Position numbers and translations under genes: made by a program. The notes under the pieces were generated by a model. That model made no database searches. It was not told the DNA's origin and saw nothing but the letters and a program-made list of their open reading frames with translations. From contig CAVRPV010000017.1 of assembly GCA_963723235.1 (NCBI GenBank), forward strand, positions 1-64,000: DNA of 64,000 nucleotides. Direction: 5' to 3'. Shown here piece after piece: positions 22,480-32,093 of this stretch. Positions within the stretch are counted from its first letter, which is position 1. Each line of letters begins with the position of its first letter. Origin of the DNA: CAIRTM01 sp963723235. Lineage in GTDB: Bacteria > Desulfobacterota > WTBG01 > CAIYCZ01 > CAIRTM01.

Positions 22480-23862
22480 ATGCGCAACACAATTGAGCGC
22501 TACATGATGTTTGCGGCCGGCGACCATGTGGTGGTCGCGGTTTCCGGCGGTGCTGATTCGATTGCCCTGCTGCATGCCCTGTACGAGATAAAGGATGAGC
22601 TGGAACTGCGCCTGACCGTTGCACATCTCAACCATGGCCTGCGCGGGGAAGCGGCCCAAAGGGAATCAGATTTTGTGCAAAAAATAGCGCACACGCTTGC
22701 GGTGCCGTGCATATGCGAACTGAGGGATGTGCGCGCTGACAAACACACAACGGGTGAGTGCCTGCAGGAAGCGGCCCGCACTGTTCGCTATTGCTTTTTC
22801 ACTGACGTGCTTGAGCGCTGTCATGCGCAGAAACTTGCCCTGGGGCACACCATGGATGACCAGGCCGAAACCGTGCTTATCCGTCTGCTGCGCGGTGCTT
22901 CAACCCGTGGCCTGGGCGGCATACCGCCCGTGCGCAGCGGCACGATTGTGCGTCCTCTTATTAATGTGCGCCGCTCGTCAATTGAGCATTTCTTACAAGA
23001 ACGCGGCATTGCATTTGTGCCCGATACGTCTGCTGATGAGCCGCAGTACCTGCGCAACAAAATACGCCATGAACTGTTGCCCCTGCTCACCCGGCAGTAT
23101 AATCCCCGCGTGGTGGAGGCGCTCTGCACAACCGCTGCCCTGGCCCGCGACGATGAAGAACTCCTGCAGGAAGCGGCCGCACGCGTTGCCGATGAAGCGC
23201 TGCTGCCCGGAGACGGCTGCGTGCGCATCCCGATCAGCCTTCTTAAGGGCCATCCGCGCCTGGCCGGACGAATCGTTCGACGCGCACTTGAACTGCTGTG
23301 CGGGTCCTGCCGCGGACTGACATCCGTGCATGCGGATGCCGTGCTGTCACTATGCGGCTGTCAGGGCTCAAACAAAAAGATCTCCATTCCCGGCGGCATT
23401 ATCGTGCGACGTGAATACAACGAACTGGTCATGGGTCCCGCATGCAGCCCTGCGGCTTTTCATATACTGGTTGATCAATTGCCGGCCGATATCCTGCTGC
23501 CGCAGAGTAACGCCCGGGTGCGCATACAGAAACTTGCCCGTAACGATGTTGCCGCGTTGCAGCGCACGGCTGCCTCTGATACAGTACACTTGGCCGCAGA
23601 GAGCATGAGCCTGCCGATTGTCATCCGTTCATGGAAACCCGGTGATCGCATCCACCCGTTCGGTTTTAATGCCGAGAAAAAGGTCAAAGCTGTTTTTGCC
23701 GAAGAGAAAATTCCCGTACGCCTGCGCGAATGCATCCCCCTGATTGAATCCGGCGGCCGGATTGTAAGCGTGGGCACCCTGCGCATGGCCGAGCACTGCC
23801 GCGTTACTCCATCCTGCCGCGAGGTAATTGCTGTTACAGTCACCGGCACCGACACACGCTGA
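22480..23862 (+). CDS. tilS: tRNA(Ile)-lysidine synthetase
   Basis: 460 residues. Converts C34 of the CAU-anticodon tRNA-Ile to lysidine, changing it from Met to Ile decoding. The N-terminal PP-loop AVSGGADSIALLHAL (near residue 20) binds ATP; HLNHGLRGEAAQRESDF and LGHTMDDQAETVLIRLLRG are family signatures; the C-terminal TilS domain has IRSWKPGDRIHPFG. Length is normal. It lies upstream of ftsH, as in many Desulfobacterota-type genomes, though ftsH appears to have its own promoter. Confidence 0.95.
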   Translation: MRNTIERYMMFAAGDHVVVAVSGGADSIALLHALYEIKDELELRLTVAHLNHGLRGEAAQRESDFVQKIAHTLAVPCICELRDVRADKHTTGECLQEAARTVRYCFFTDVLERCHAQKLALGHTMDDQAETVLIRLLRGASTRGLGGIPPVRSGTIVRPLINVRRSSIEHFLQERGIAFVPDTSADEPQYLRNKIRHELLPLLTRQYNPRVVEALCTTAALARDDEELLQEAAARVADEALLPGDGCVRIPISLLKGHPRLAGRIVRRALELLCGSCRGLTSVHADAVLSLCGCQGSNKKISIPGGIIVRREYNELVMGPACSPAAFHILVDQLPADILLPQSNARVRIQKLARNDVAALQRTAASDTVHLAAESMSLPIVIRSWKPGDRIHPFGFNAEKKVKAVFAEEKIPVRLRECIPLIESGGRIVSVGTLRMAEHCRVTPSCREVIAVTVTGTDTR

Positions 23863-23904
23863 AGGGCTGCAGGGCTTAATTTTCCGGCACGCACGCTTTT
23901 ACGG

Positions 23905-23933
23905 TTGTGAGGAGTACAGCGTTGTGATATAGT
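23905..23933 (+). promoter_or_regulatory. Candidate ftsH promoter
   Basis: TTGTGA, 17-nt spacer, TATAGT, 56 nt before the ftsH start and after the tilS stop. Confidence 0.6.
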
Positions 23934-23988
23934 TTAACATTAAACACTGAACACTCACTCACTGCCGAAAAGGGTCTCTATCGCAGCT

Positions 23989-25911
23989 ATGAATCCAACC
24001 TACAAAAATCTGGCCATCTGGCTTACGCTCGTACTCGTAATCGTACTGCTGTTCAATCTGTTTAATCAGCCGATTGCCCAAAGTAAAAAAATACTCTACA
24101 GCGAGTTTAAAATCGCCGCTGATCAGGGCAGCGTCCGGAAAGCGGTTCTGCAGGGCAATACCATTCAAGGCGAATTCACAAACGGTGAAGAATTCAGTGT
24201 CAATTCCATCAATGATTCCGAACTGATTCGCGAGCTGATCGCCAAAGGCGTTGTCGTTGATATCAAGCCCGATGAGCAGCAGTCATGGCTGATGCAGATA
24301 ATTATCGGCTGGTTCCCGATGCTGCTGCTGATTGGCGTATGGATATTTTTTATGCGGCAGATGCAGGGCGGCGGCGGCAAGGCCATGTCGTTCGGCAAAA
24401 GCCGGGCACGCCTGCTCAATGAGAACCAGCAGAGAATAACCTTTGAGGACGTTGCCGGCATTGACGAAGCAAAACATGAAGTTGAAGAGATTATCGACTT
24501 TTTGAAGGACCCCAAAAAATTCACGCGCCTGGGAGGCAAAATCCCCAAGGGCGCTATCCTGATCGGATCTCCCGGCACCGGTAAAACCCTGCTGGCCCGC
24601 GCCATAGCCGGTGAGGCTGAAGTTCCATTTTTCAGTATCAGCGGTTCTGATTTTGTAGAAATGTTTGTTGGCGTAGGAGCCGCGCGCGTGCGCGATCTAT
24701 TCATTCAAGGCAAGAAAAATGCGCCCTGCATCATCTTCGTTGATGAAATCGACGCGGTCGGACGGCATCGCGGCGCCGGCCTTGGCGGCGGTCATGACGA
24801 GCGCGAACAGACACTCAATCAGCTGCTGGTTGAAATGGACGGTTTTGAGTCAAACGAAGGCGTTATTATCGTGGCCGCCACCAACCGCCCCGATGTTCTT
24901 GATCCGGCCCTGCTGCGGCCCGGCCGCTTTGACCGCCGCATCGTAGTGCCGCTGCCGGACGTGCGTGGCAGGCAGGGAATTTTAAAGGTCCACGCCAGCA
25001 AAACACCCCTGAGCGCGGATGTTGATCTGCAGGTAATTGCACGCGGAACCCCGGGGTTCTGCGGTGCCGACCTGGCTAATCTTGTCAATGAGGCCGCGCT
25101 GCTGGCAGCCCGTGAGAACCAGGATTCCCTTGCCATGCGGCACTTTGACATGGCAAAAGATAAGGTGCTCATGGGTGCTGAACGCAGAAGCATGATCATC
25201 AGCCAGCAGGAGAAAAAACTGACCGCCTACCATGAGGCCGGACACACTCTGGTTGCAAGAAAACTGCCGGGAACAGATCCAATTCATAAAGTTACGATCA
25301 TTCCGCGCGGCATGGCCCTGGGACTAACCCAGCAGCTGCCGATTGATGAAAAACATACCTATGCCCGCGATTTTCTCAATAACAACATCGCGATTTTGCT
25401 GGGCGGGAGGGTTGCCGAGGAAATTATTTTCAATGAAGTCACCACCGGCGCCGGCAACGATATTGAACGCGCCACTGATCTTGCCCGCAAAATGGTTTGC
25501 AACTGGGGCATGAGCGACAAGCTTGGACCCCTCTCCTACGGCAAAAAGGAAGAACAGATTTTCCTTGGCCGTGAAATCGCGCAGCATCGCGATTACAGTG
25601 AAGCCACCGCGGTCGCCATCGATGCGGAAGTCAAAAGCATTGTTGATGAAAATCATGCCAGAGTTACTGAGCTTCTGAGCGGTTGCCGGGAATTGCTTGT
25701 GGTTCTGGCTGAAAAGCTCCTGGAGCGCGAATCCCTGGATGCCGATGAAATTGATCTGGTCTTGAACGGCGAGGAACTTCCACCGGTCAAAATCAACGGG
25801 TCCGGCACTGCTGTGAAAGCTGCTGCCGGCACACAGACGGAAGGCGGCAATACTCCTGCGGACGCTGCTGAAAACACCGCAGGGAAAAAGAGTGCTGAGC
25901 AGCCACTGTAA
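23989..25911 (+). CDS. ftsH: ATP-dependent zinc metalloprotease FtsH
   Basis: 640 residues. Hexameric inner-membrane AAA+ protease degrading unstable membrane and regulatory proteins. Two membrane helices (about 8-25 and 100-120: IIIGWFPMLLLIGVWIFFM) flank a periplasmic domain; then Walker A GSPGTGKT (near 200), Walker B IIFVDEIDAVGRH, pore motif FVGVGA, second region of homology RPDVLDPALLRPGRFDRR, and zinc site HEAGH near 418. The C-terminal tail is Ala/Thr-rich. Intact and standard. It heads a run with folP, pdxJ, nnr, tsaE and cimA. Confidence 0.97.
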   Translation: MNPTYKNLAIWLTLVLVIVLLFNLFNQPIAQSKKILYSEFKIAADQGSVRKAVLQGNTIQGEFTNGEEFSVNSINDSELIRELIAKGVVVDIKPDEQQSWLMQIIIGWFPMLLLIGVWIFFMRQMQGGGGKAMSFGKSRARLLNENQQRITFEDVAGIDEAKHEVEEIIDFLKDPKKFTRLGGKIPKGAILIGSPGTGKTLLARAIAGEAEVPFFSISGSDFVEMFVGVGAARVRDLFIQGKKNAPCIIFVDEIDAVGRHRGAGLGGGHDEREQTLNQLLVEMDGFESNEGVIIVAATNRPDVLDPALLRPGRFDRRIVVPLPDVRGRQGILKVHASKTPLSADVDLQVIARGTPGFCGADLANLVNEAALLAARENQDSLAMRHFDMAKDKVLMGAERRSMIISQQEKKLTAYHEAGHTLVARKLPGTDPIHKVTIIPRGMALGLTQQLPIDEKHTYARDFLNNNIAILLGGRVAEEIIFNEVTTGAGNDIERATDLARKMVCNWGMSDKLGPLSYGKKEEQIFLGREIAQHRDYSEATAVAIDAEVKSIVDENHARVTELLSGCRELLVVLAEKLLERESLDADEIDLVLNGEELPPVKINGSGTAVKAAAGTQTEGGNTPADAAENTAGKKSAEQPL

Positions 25912-25994
25912 CCCTGCGTAGGCTGCTCCTGCAGCATGAATCGGCATTGACGGACGCTTTGCACACGTAATCGCCCAACAGCGCAGATGCCGCA

Positions 25995-26861
25995 ATGAAC
26001 CCTTCGAAGACTCTCACGCATTCGCTTACCTGCAACGCGCATGTTTTTGATCTGAACGCGCGACCCTGCCTGATGGGCATTCTGAACGTTACACCTGATT
26101 CATTTTCCGATGGCGGTCTCTATTTGGATCAGCGGCTGGCAATTGAACACGGCCTTAACCTGGCGGCCCAGGGCGCCGATATCATAGACGTAGGCGGTGA
26201 ATCCACACGGCCGGGCAGCCGGCCTGTTGAGGCTGACGAGGAACTGCGCCGCGTTCTGCCGGTAGTGCGGGAACTCGCCGGGCGCGCCGGTCTTGCGGTT
26301 TCAATCGATACCATGAAAGCCGCTGTTGCCCGCCGGGCACTTGAGGCCGGAGCGTGCATGGTTAATGATGTCAGCGCTCTGAAAGACCCCGACATGGCAG
26401 CGGTTGTTGCAGATGCGGGTGTGCCGGTCGTGCTGATGCATATGTCTGCGCTGCCGGGCGAAATGCAGCAGCATACCGCCTATGATGATATTATCGCCGA
26501 TATCCGCCGCTTTCTTGAAGCACGCATTGCCGCAGCCGTCGCTTCCGGCATCGCACCACACAATATTGTTATTGACCCCGGCATCGGATTCGGCAAGTCG
26601 CTTGACGAGGGCAACTTTACGCTTCTGGCCCGTTTGCGCGAATTCGCCTCGCTGGGGCATCCGATACTTATTGGTGCCTCGCGCAAGGCTTTTATCGGAA
26701 AAATTGTTGGCGACAACACGCACGCGCGGGACGCGGGCACTGCCGCAGCGGTTACTGCGGCAGTGCTGGGCGGTGCCCATATCATACGGGCACACAATGT
26801 AGCCATGATGCGCGCGGTCGCACTTGTCGCGTACAGGATCGCCCGCTTTCAGAGCAGCTGA
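25995..26861 (+). CDS. folP: Dihydropteroate synthase
   Basis: 288 residues. Condenses 4-aminobenzoate with dihydropterin pyrophosphate in folate synthesis; target of sulfonamides. Signatures: LMGILNVTPDSFSDGG at the N-terminus, DIIDVGGESTRPGS, then VSIDTMKA, NDVSAL, VVLMHM and DPGIGFGKS. TIM-barrel length is normal. It follows ftsH by about 80 nt on the same strand, a common arrangement. No lesion is visible. Confidence 0.96.
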   Translation: MNPSKTLTHSLTCNAHVFDLNARPCLMGILNVTPDSFSDGGLYLDQRLAIEHGLNLAAQGADIIDVGGESTRPGSRPVEADEELRRVLPVVRELAGRAGLAVSIDTMKAAVARRALEAGACMVNDVSALKDPDMAAVVADAGVPVVLMHMSALPGEMQQHTAYDDIIADIRRFLEARIAAAVASGIAPHNIVIDPGIGFGKSLDEGNFTLLARLREFASLGHPILIGASRKAFIGKIVGDNTHARDAGTAAAVTAAVLGGAHIIRAHNVAMMRAVALVAYRIARFQSS

Positions 26862-26982
26862 GAAATTTTCAAAATAATGCCTTGAAACAGGACCGTTTAA
26901 AAATGCCAGAAATACAGAATGGGCGCAATGCGGACGATTGGCATTTTCCAACTCTCCGCTCACCCTCGGAAAGGAATTCGCC

Positions 26983-27699
26983 ATGCATACTCTCGCGGTT
27001 AATGTCGACCATGTTGCAACCGTGCGGCAGGCACGCCTGATCAATGAACCGGACCCGGTTATTGCTGCCGCGCTTGCCGAGCTGGCAGGCTGCCATGCTA
27101 TCATTGTGCATCTGCGCGAGGATCGCCGCCATATTCAGGATCGCGACGTTGAGGTTCTCAAGCGCACGGTCAAAACACGGCTCAACCTTGAAATGGCTGC
27201 AACCGATGCCATGATCGCTATTGCCTGCCGTATCCGTCCGCACATGGCCTGCCTGGTTCCTGAAAAACGCGAAGAGCTCACAACCGAGGGCGGTCTGGAT
27301 GTTGCCGGCCAGGCAGCACATATGCGCCGCAGCGTAAAAACCCTGCAGGAAGCCGGATGCATGGTCAGCCTGTTCATTGATGCCGCTCCGGATCAAATCA
27401 AGGCAGCCTGCGACAGCGGTGCCGAGTTTATCGAAATCCATACCGGTCATTACGCTGATGCGAAGCTTTCATCAGACATCGACCGCGAGTTCAACACGAT
27501 TGTTGAAGCAATCGAACAGGCTCGTACGCTTGGCCTGCGCGTCAATGCCGGTCACGGGCTCAATTATCACAATACCCAGCGACTAGTGCCGATTGCGGCA
27601 ATTGAGGAGTTCAGTATCGGGCACAGCATTATCGCGCGGGCCGTGCTGGTCGGAATCGAGCGCGCCGTTCGCGAAATGCTCGACATCATTCGAGGATAA
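26983..27699 (+). CDS. pdxJ: Pyridoxine 5'-phosphate synthase
   Basis: 238 residues. Makes pyridoxine 5'-phosphate from deoxyxylulose 5-phosphate and 3-amino-2-oxopropyl phosphate in the DXP-dependent vitamin B6 pathway. Start ATG 26983 has GGAAAGGA upstream and gives the family N-terminus MHTLAVNVDHVATVRQAR. Further signatures: IVHLREDRRHIQDRD, NLEMAA, VPEKREELTTEGGLDV and GLRVNAGHGLNYHN. Complete TIM barrel. The gene cluster fits folP-pdxJ-nnr orders, here without acpS. Confidence 0.96.
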   Translation: MHTLAVNVDHVATVRQARLINEPDPVIAAALAELAGCHAIIVHLREDRRHIQDRDVEVLKRTVKTRLNLEMAATDAMIAIACRIRPHMACLVPEKREELTTEGGLDVAGQAAHMRRSVKTLQEAGCMVSLFIDAAPDQIKAACDSGAEFIEIHTGHYADAKLSSDIDREFNTIVEAIEQARTLGLRVNAGHGLNYHNTQRLVPIAAIEEFSIGHSIIARAVLVGIERAVREMLDIIRG

Positions 27700-27773
27700 C
27701 ACACAAGAACAGTCTTCGCAGCGAAAGCTGAACGCTTTCAGCCTTCCGGCTGCACGCAAAGGAGGATCATGGC

Positions 27774-29324
27774 ATGCATATCGTAAACGCCGCGCAGATG
27801 CGTGAACTTGATCGTGCTACAATTGAAACAATCGGCATTCCCGGCATCGTGCTCATGGAAAATGCCGGCCGCGGCACAGCCGAATACATCCTGCGGACAT
27901 TTCCTGAATCTGCCCTGCGCCGGGTCGTCGTGCTGTGCGGCTGCGGTAACAACGGCGGTGACGGGTTCGTTATAGCACGCTGTCTTCTGGCTGCCGGTGC
28001 CCGGGTGTGCGCGATCCTGCCGGCTGACAGCACGCGTGTTCAAGGCGATGCCCGCATCAACCTCGATGCTTTTCGCGCTATCGGCGGAAATATCCTTGAA
28101 GTTCCTACCGAAGATGACTTCAAACACATACAATCTGAACTGGCCCATGCCTCTCTGTTTGTCGACGCATTGCTTGGAACCGGACTTACAAGCGAAGTAA
28201 CCGGACTCTATTGCCGCGTGATTGAAACCGTCGGCGCTGCTGTGCACGTGCCGGTTGTCGCGGTTGACATCCCCTCCGGCATTGACGCTTCAACCGGCCA
28301 TGTTCTGGGCTGCGCTCTGCGCGCACACAGCACCTGCACCTTCGGCCTGCCCAAATACGGCCATGTGCTCTATCCCGGTGCTGCCTTTACCGGCAAACTT
28401 ATTGTTATCGACATCGGTATTCCCGCAACTCTGATCAACGAAGCACAACTGCCGGGCAGCCTGCAGGATGCATCTGATTTTGCCGCAGCGCTGAACACCC
28501 GTGCTGCGGATACGCACAAGGGCAACTGCGGGCATGTGCTGCTGCTGGCCGGCAGCGTCGGTAAGACCGGGGCTGCGGTCCTGAGCGCACGCGCGGCCAT
28601 GCGCAGCGGAGCCGGACTGGTAACAGTCGCTGCCCCGGAAAAAGCGCAATCCCAGATTGCCTCCCATCTGCTCGAATGCATGAGCGTACCGCTTGAGGAC
28701 TGTGACAGCGGTCTCAGCCGAACAGCCTTGCAGCAGATCCTTGATTTGTGCGCGGGCAAAACCGTTCTGGCCATGGGGCCGGGCCTTGGTGACACGGACG
28801 CGGTTGCCGCCATCGTGAGAGCCCTGATTGCAAACGTGCAGCTGCCGATGGTGCTTGACGCTGATGCCCTGAATGCTCTGGCCCGCGATCCGCAGGTGCT
28901 CACACAGGCTACAGGTCCGGTTATACTTACGCCGCACCCCGGCGAAATGGCCCGCCTGACCGGAAAGAGTACTGAGCAGATTCAGTCCGACCGGGTCGGC
29001 GCGGCCTGCACTCTGGCAAACAGGCTTGGCGCTATCATCGTGCTGAAAGGTGCTCATAGCGTGATTGCCGCTCCGGACGGGCGCCACTGGATCAACACCA
29101 GCGGCAACCCGTCCATGGCTACAGCAGGCATGGGAGACGCACTGACGGGCATCATTGCCGGCCTGCTTGCGCAAAAGATTCCCGCACTGACAGCCACGCG
29201 CCTGGCCGTGTTTATGCACGGCCATATCGCAGACAGACTGATTCAGGAACGCGGATCCGCCCCGATCCTGGCATCTGAAATCATTGAACGCATTCCGGAA
29301 GGCCTGCGGGAATGCACAGCATGA
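27774..29324 (+). CDS. nnr: Bifunctional NAD(P)HX epimerase/dehydratase
   Basis: 516 residues. Repairs hydrated NAD(P)H: the N-terminal YjeF-N domain (about 1-215) epimerises NAD(P)HX, the C-terminal ribokinase-like domain (about 225-516) dehydrates it using ADP. Seen: NAAQMRELDRATIE, CGCGNNGGDGFVIAR, DALLGTGL and VDIPSGIDASTG in the first; KGNCGHVLLLAGS, AMGPGLG, LDADALNAL, LTPHPGEMARL and TAGMGDALTGIIAGLLAQ in the second. AAAGGAGG precedes the start. The stop overlaps the tsaE start (ATGA), so they are translationally coupled. Confidence 0.95.
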   Translation: MHIVNAAQMRELDRATIETIGIPGIVLMENAGRGTAEYILRTFPESALRRVVVLCGCGNNGGDGFVIARCLLAAGARVCAILPADSTRVQGDARINLDAFRAIGGNILEVPTEDDFKHIQSELAHASLFVDALLGTGLTSEVTGLYCRVIETVGAAVHVPVVAVDIPSGIDASTGHVLGCALRAHSTCTFGLPKYGHVLYPGAAFTGKLIVIDIGIPATLINEAQLPGSLQDASDFAAALNTRAADTHKGNCGHVLLLAGSVGKTGAAVLSARAAMRSGAGLVTVAAPEKAQSQIASHLLECMSVPLEDCDSGLSRTALQQILDLCAGKTVLAMGPGLGDTDAVAAIVRALIANVQLPMVLDADALNALARDPQVLTQATGPVILTPHPGEMARLTGKSTEQIQSDRVGAACTLANRLGAIIVLKGAHSVIAAPDGRHWINTSGNPSMATAGMGDALTGIIAGLLAQKIPALTATRLAVFMHGHIADRLIQERGSAPILASEIIERIPEGLRECTA

Positions 29325-29815
29325 ACGTCACAATTGAATCCGCAACGCATGCGGACACCGTGCGCCTGGGCCGCCTGCTCGCCGGTCTGCTGCAACCCGG
29401 TATGGTTATCGCGCTGATAGGCGATCTTGGCGCCGGTAAAACCACGCTGGTCAAAGGGATTGCATCCGGGCTGCTGAACATTGATGAACGCGAGGTAACC
29501 AGCCCTACGTTTACCATCGTGCAGGAGTACAGCGGTGCCATGCCGCTCTATCATGTTGATGCCTACCGGCTGGACAGCGCGCTTGATCTTGAAGCCGTCG
29601 GTTTTGAAGATTATATTGACGGCTGCGGCGTAACCGTGATTGAATGGGCCGACCGTATCATAGAGGCGCTCCCCCGTGAGACGCTGACGATCTCAATTGA
29701 GCAGCACGGGGAGCAGCAGCGCTGTTTTCGCCTGCAGGCCGCAACGCCGCAACAGGCCCTGGGCCTTGCCCGCATCGCTGAGCACATGAAAGACTCAAAC
29801 GCACAACAGGTATAA
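29321..29815 (+). CDS. tsaE: tRNA threonylcarbamoyladenosine biosynthesis ATPase TsaE
   Basis: About 164 residues. ATPase partner of TsaBD in t6A37 tRNA modification. P-loop GDLGAGKTTLVKGI near residue 33, SPTFTIVQEY, and the Walker-B-like YHVDAYRLD and IEWADRI segments identify it. I prefer the ATG at 29321, which overlaps the nnr stop as ATGA; an ATG at 29312 adds three residues. The last ~30 residues (CFRLQAATPQQALGLARI) extend slightly past the core fold. Confidence 0.93.
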   Translation: MNVTIESATHADTVRLGRLLAGLLQPGMVIALIGDLGAGKTTLVKGIASGLLNIDEREVTSPTFTIVQEYSGAMPLYHVDAYRLDSALDLEAVGFEDYIDGCGVTVIEWADRIIEALPRETLTISIEQHGEQQRCFRLQAATPQQALGLARIAEHMKDSNAQQV

Positions 29816-29881
29816 ATACAGGGAATCGTAAAACGCAGCCATACTACGCATGGATTGTCGTGCACACATAACAGGCCTGCA

Positions 29882-31459
29882 ATGAAAACCATAACACTGT
29901 ATGATGCAACACTGCGCGAGGGGAGCCAGGCCGAGGATATTTCCTTCTCAATTGAGGACAAGCTGCGCATAACAGTCCGCCTGGACAATCTCGGCCTGCA
30001 CTATATCGAAGGGGGCTGGCCGGGCGCAAATCCAAAAGACAACAGCTATTTCAAAGAGATTCAATCCTACAGCCTCAAAAACTCTACTGTGGTTGCCTTC
30101 GGCAGCACGGCCCGGTCCGGCAAACCGGTTGCGAAGGATAAAAACCTGCAGGAACTCCTGCAGGCCCGCACCAGCGCGGTGACTATTTTCGGCAAGGTCT
30201 GGGATGTGCATGTGCGCGAAGTGTTAAAAATATCCCCGGCTGATAATCTCACGCTGATTGAGGAATCAATCGCATTTTTAAAGCAGCATGTCAGGGAAGT
30301 TTTTTTCGATGCCGAACATTTTTTCGACGGCTATAAAGCCAGCCCGGAGTATGCCGAACAGGTGCTCGCGGCTGCAACGCGCGCCGGCGCGGACTGCCTG
30401 GTCCTCTGTGATACGAACGGAGGCTGCCTGCCGCATGAAGTACAGCACATCGTGCGGCAGATCAAAAAACAGCACACAACCCGGCTGGGAATACATGCTC
30501 ATAATGACGGTGACGTGGCCGTGGCCAACACCCTTGCAGCGGTACAGGCCGGATGTACGCATGTGCAGGGCACGATCAACGGTTTCGGAGAGCGCTGCGG
30601 AAACGCGAACCTGTGCTCAATCATTCCGAATCTGCAGCTCAAGATGGGCCTGAACTGCACGAGCGCTGAGCAGCTCAAAGGCCTGACCGATGTCTCGCGC
30701 TTTGTGAATGAAATGGCCAACTTCGCCCCGAACAAGCATCAGCCGTTCGTCGGCACCAGTGCGTTCGCACACAAGGCCGGCGTGCATGTCAGTGCCGTGA
30801 AACGAAAACCGGAAACATACGAACACCTCACTCCTGAGCTGGTCGGCAACACCCAGCGTATTCTGATTTCAGACCAGGCCGGGCGCGCCAACATTATCCA
30901 AAAAGCCCGCGAGTTCAAGCTTGATATCGAAACGCATGAACCGCTCGTGCAGGAACTGCTCGTCGAACTCAAGGAACTTGAACTGCAGGGTTTTCAGTTC
31001 GAAGGCGCTGAAGCCTCGTTTCAGCTGCGCATGCGGCGGGCACTGGGCGTGAGCAAACGCTATTTTGACCTTGTCGGCTTCCGCGTGATTATAGAAAAAC
31101 GCTCCGATGACGAATTGATTTCAGAAGCGACGATTATGGTGCGTGTTGGCGGCAGCATTGAACATACTGCGGCGGTTGGCAACGGCCCGGTCAATGCGCT
31201 TGACAATGCCCTGCGCAAAGCCCTGGAAACATTCTATCCTACCCTGCGCGATGTCTCCCTGCTGGACTATAAAGTGCGCGTTTTCTCCACAGGCGCAGGC
31301 ACGGGCTCACGCGTGCGGGTTCTGGTTGAATCCGGCGACCGGCATGACCGCTGGGGAACCGTAGGCGTATCTGAAAATATCATCGAAGCCAGCTGGCAGG
31401 CGCTGACCGACAGCATCACCTATAAACTGCTCAAGGATGAACTGTACCGGGAAACATAG
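29882..31459 (+). CDS. cimA: (R)-citramalate synthase
   Basis: 525 residues. Condenses pyruvate with acetyl-CoA to citramalate, feeding a threonine-independent isoleucine route. Start ATG 29882 gives MKTITLYDATLREGSQAEDI, the typical opening; a HMGL-like TIM barrel follows with LVLCDTNGGCLPHE, the metal histidines LGIHAHNDGDVAVANT, and VQGTINGFGERCGNANL. The C-terminal ~150 residues form the LeuA-type allosteric domain (VNALDNALRKALETFYP), probably inhibited by isoleucine. LeuA and CimA paralogues are close; the long form and the cluster context favour CimA. Confidence 0.93.
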   Translation: MKTITLYDATLREGSQAEDISFSIEDKLRITVRLDNLGLHYIEGGWPGANPKDNSYFKEIQSYSLKNSTVVAFGSTARSGKPVAKDKNLQELLQARTSAVTIFGKVWDVHVREVLKISPADNLTLIEESIAFLKQHVREVFFDAEHFFDGYKASPEYAEQVLAAATRAGADCLVLCDTNGGCLPHEVQHIVRQIKKQHTTRLGIHAHNDGDVAVANTLAAVQAGCTHVQGTINGFGERCGNANLCSIIPNLQLKMGLNCTSAEQLKGLTDVSRFVNEMANFAPNKHQPFVGTSAFAHKAGVHVSAVKRKPETYEHLTPELVGNTQRILISDQAGRANIIQKAREFKLDIETHEPLVQELLVELKELELQGFQFEGAEASFQLRMRRALGVSKRYFDLVGFRVIIEKRSDDELISEATIMVRVGGSIEHTAAVGNGPVNALDNALRKALETFYPTLRDVSLLDYKVRVFSTGAGTGSRVRVLVESGDRHDRWGTVGVSENIIEASWQALTDSITYKLLKDELYRET

Positions 31460-31461
31460 TC

Positions 31462-32010
31462 ATGCGGACAAACGGAGGGGCAACTCATGCGTGCAAAACG
31501 CATCGGCTTGTGGTAGTATTGTTGCTGTGCGCAATCCCCGCAACCATACAGTACTGCAGGCATGCGCACACGCAGGAACCGGCCCGGATAGTCCGGCCGC
31601 AGCGCATTGTCTATGAACTGCTGGGCAAGGTCAGACATCCCGGCATATACCGCTTCGGAGAAGAACAGACCATAGCGGCGCTTGCCAGTGTTTGCGGAGC
31701 AGAACACGCGACAGAATATGCTGGTGGCGAAGTGGTTGCCACGGGTACACGGCTGCTGTTTAACGACACAGGAACAGCAACCGGTAACTTGAACGCGGCA
31801 GTAATGCTGTCATACCATCTGCCGATATCGCTGGCAACGGCATCCGCCCGGGACCTTGAACTGATACCTGGCATCGGACCGAAAACCGCGCGCGCGCTGA
31901 TTGACTTCCGTGAACAGGCAGGCCCGATTCAGCGCATTGAACAACTGCTTGAGGTCCGGGGCATCGGCCCTAAAACGCTTGAAAAAATCACGCGCTATCT
32001 CAGGCCCTGA
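31462..32010 (+). CDS. ComEA-like helix-hairpin-helix protein
   Basis: 182 residues. N-terminal hydrophobic segment LVVVLLLCAIPATIQ acts as signal anchor or signal peptide. A short SLBB-like stretch (LLGKVRHPGIYRFGEEQTI) follows, then a C-terminal double helix-hairpin-helix: LELIPGIGPKTARALIDFRE and VRGIGPKTLEKITRYL. This matches ComEA-type DNA-binding proteins of the envelope, which bind DNA during uptake; many such genes lie outside competence operons. It starts 3 nt after cimA's stop, so the two are cotranscribed. Confidence 0.8.
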   Translation: MRTNGGATHACKTHRLVVVLLLCAIPATIQYCRHAHTQEPARIVRPQRIVYELLGKVRHPGIYRFGEEQTIAALASVCGAEHATEYAGGEVVATGTRLLFNDTGTATGNLNAAVMLSYHLPISLATASARDLELIPGIGPKTARALIDFREQAGPIQRIEQLLEVRGIGPKTLEKITRYLRP

Positions 32011-32093
32011 GACCATAGCCGCAACAGCCGGATGAGCCCGGACAGGCAGACATACTACTAACCCGACACCGTATTCACATAAGGGGAACATCA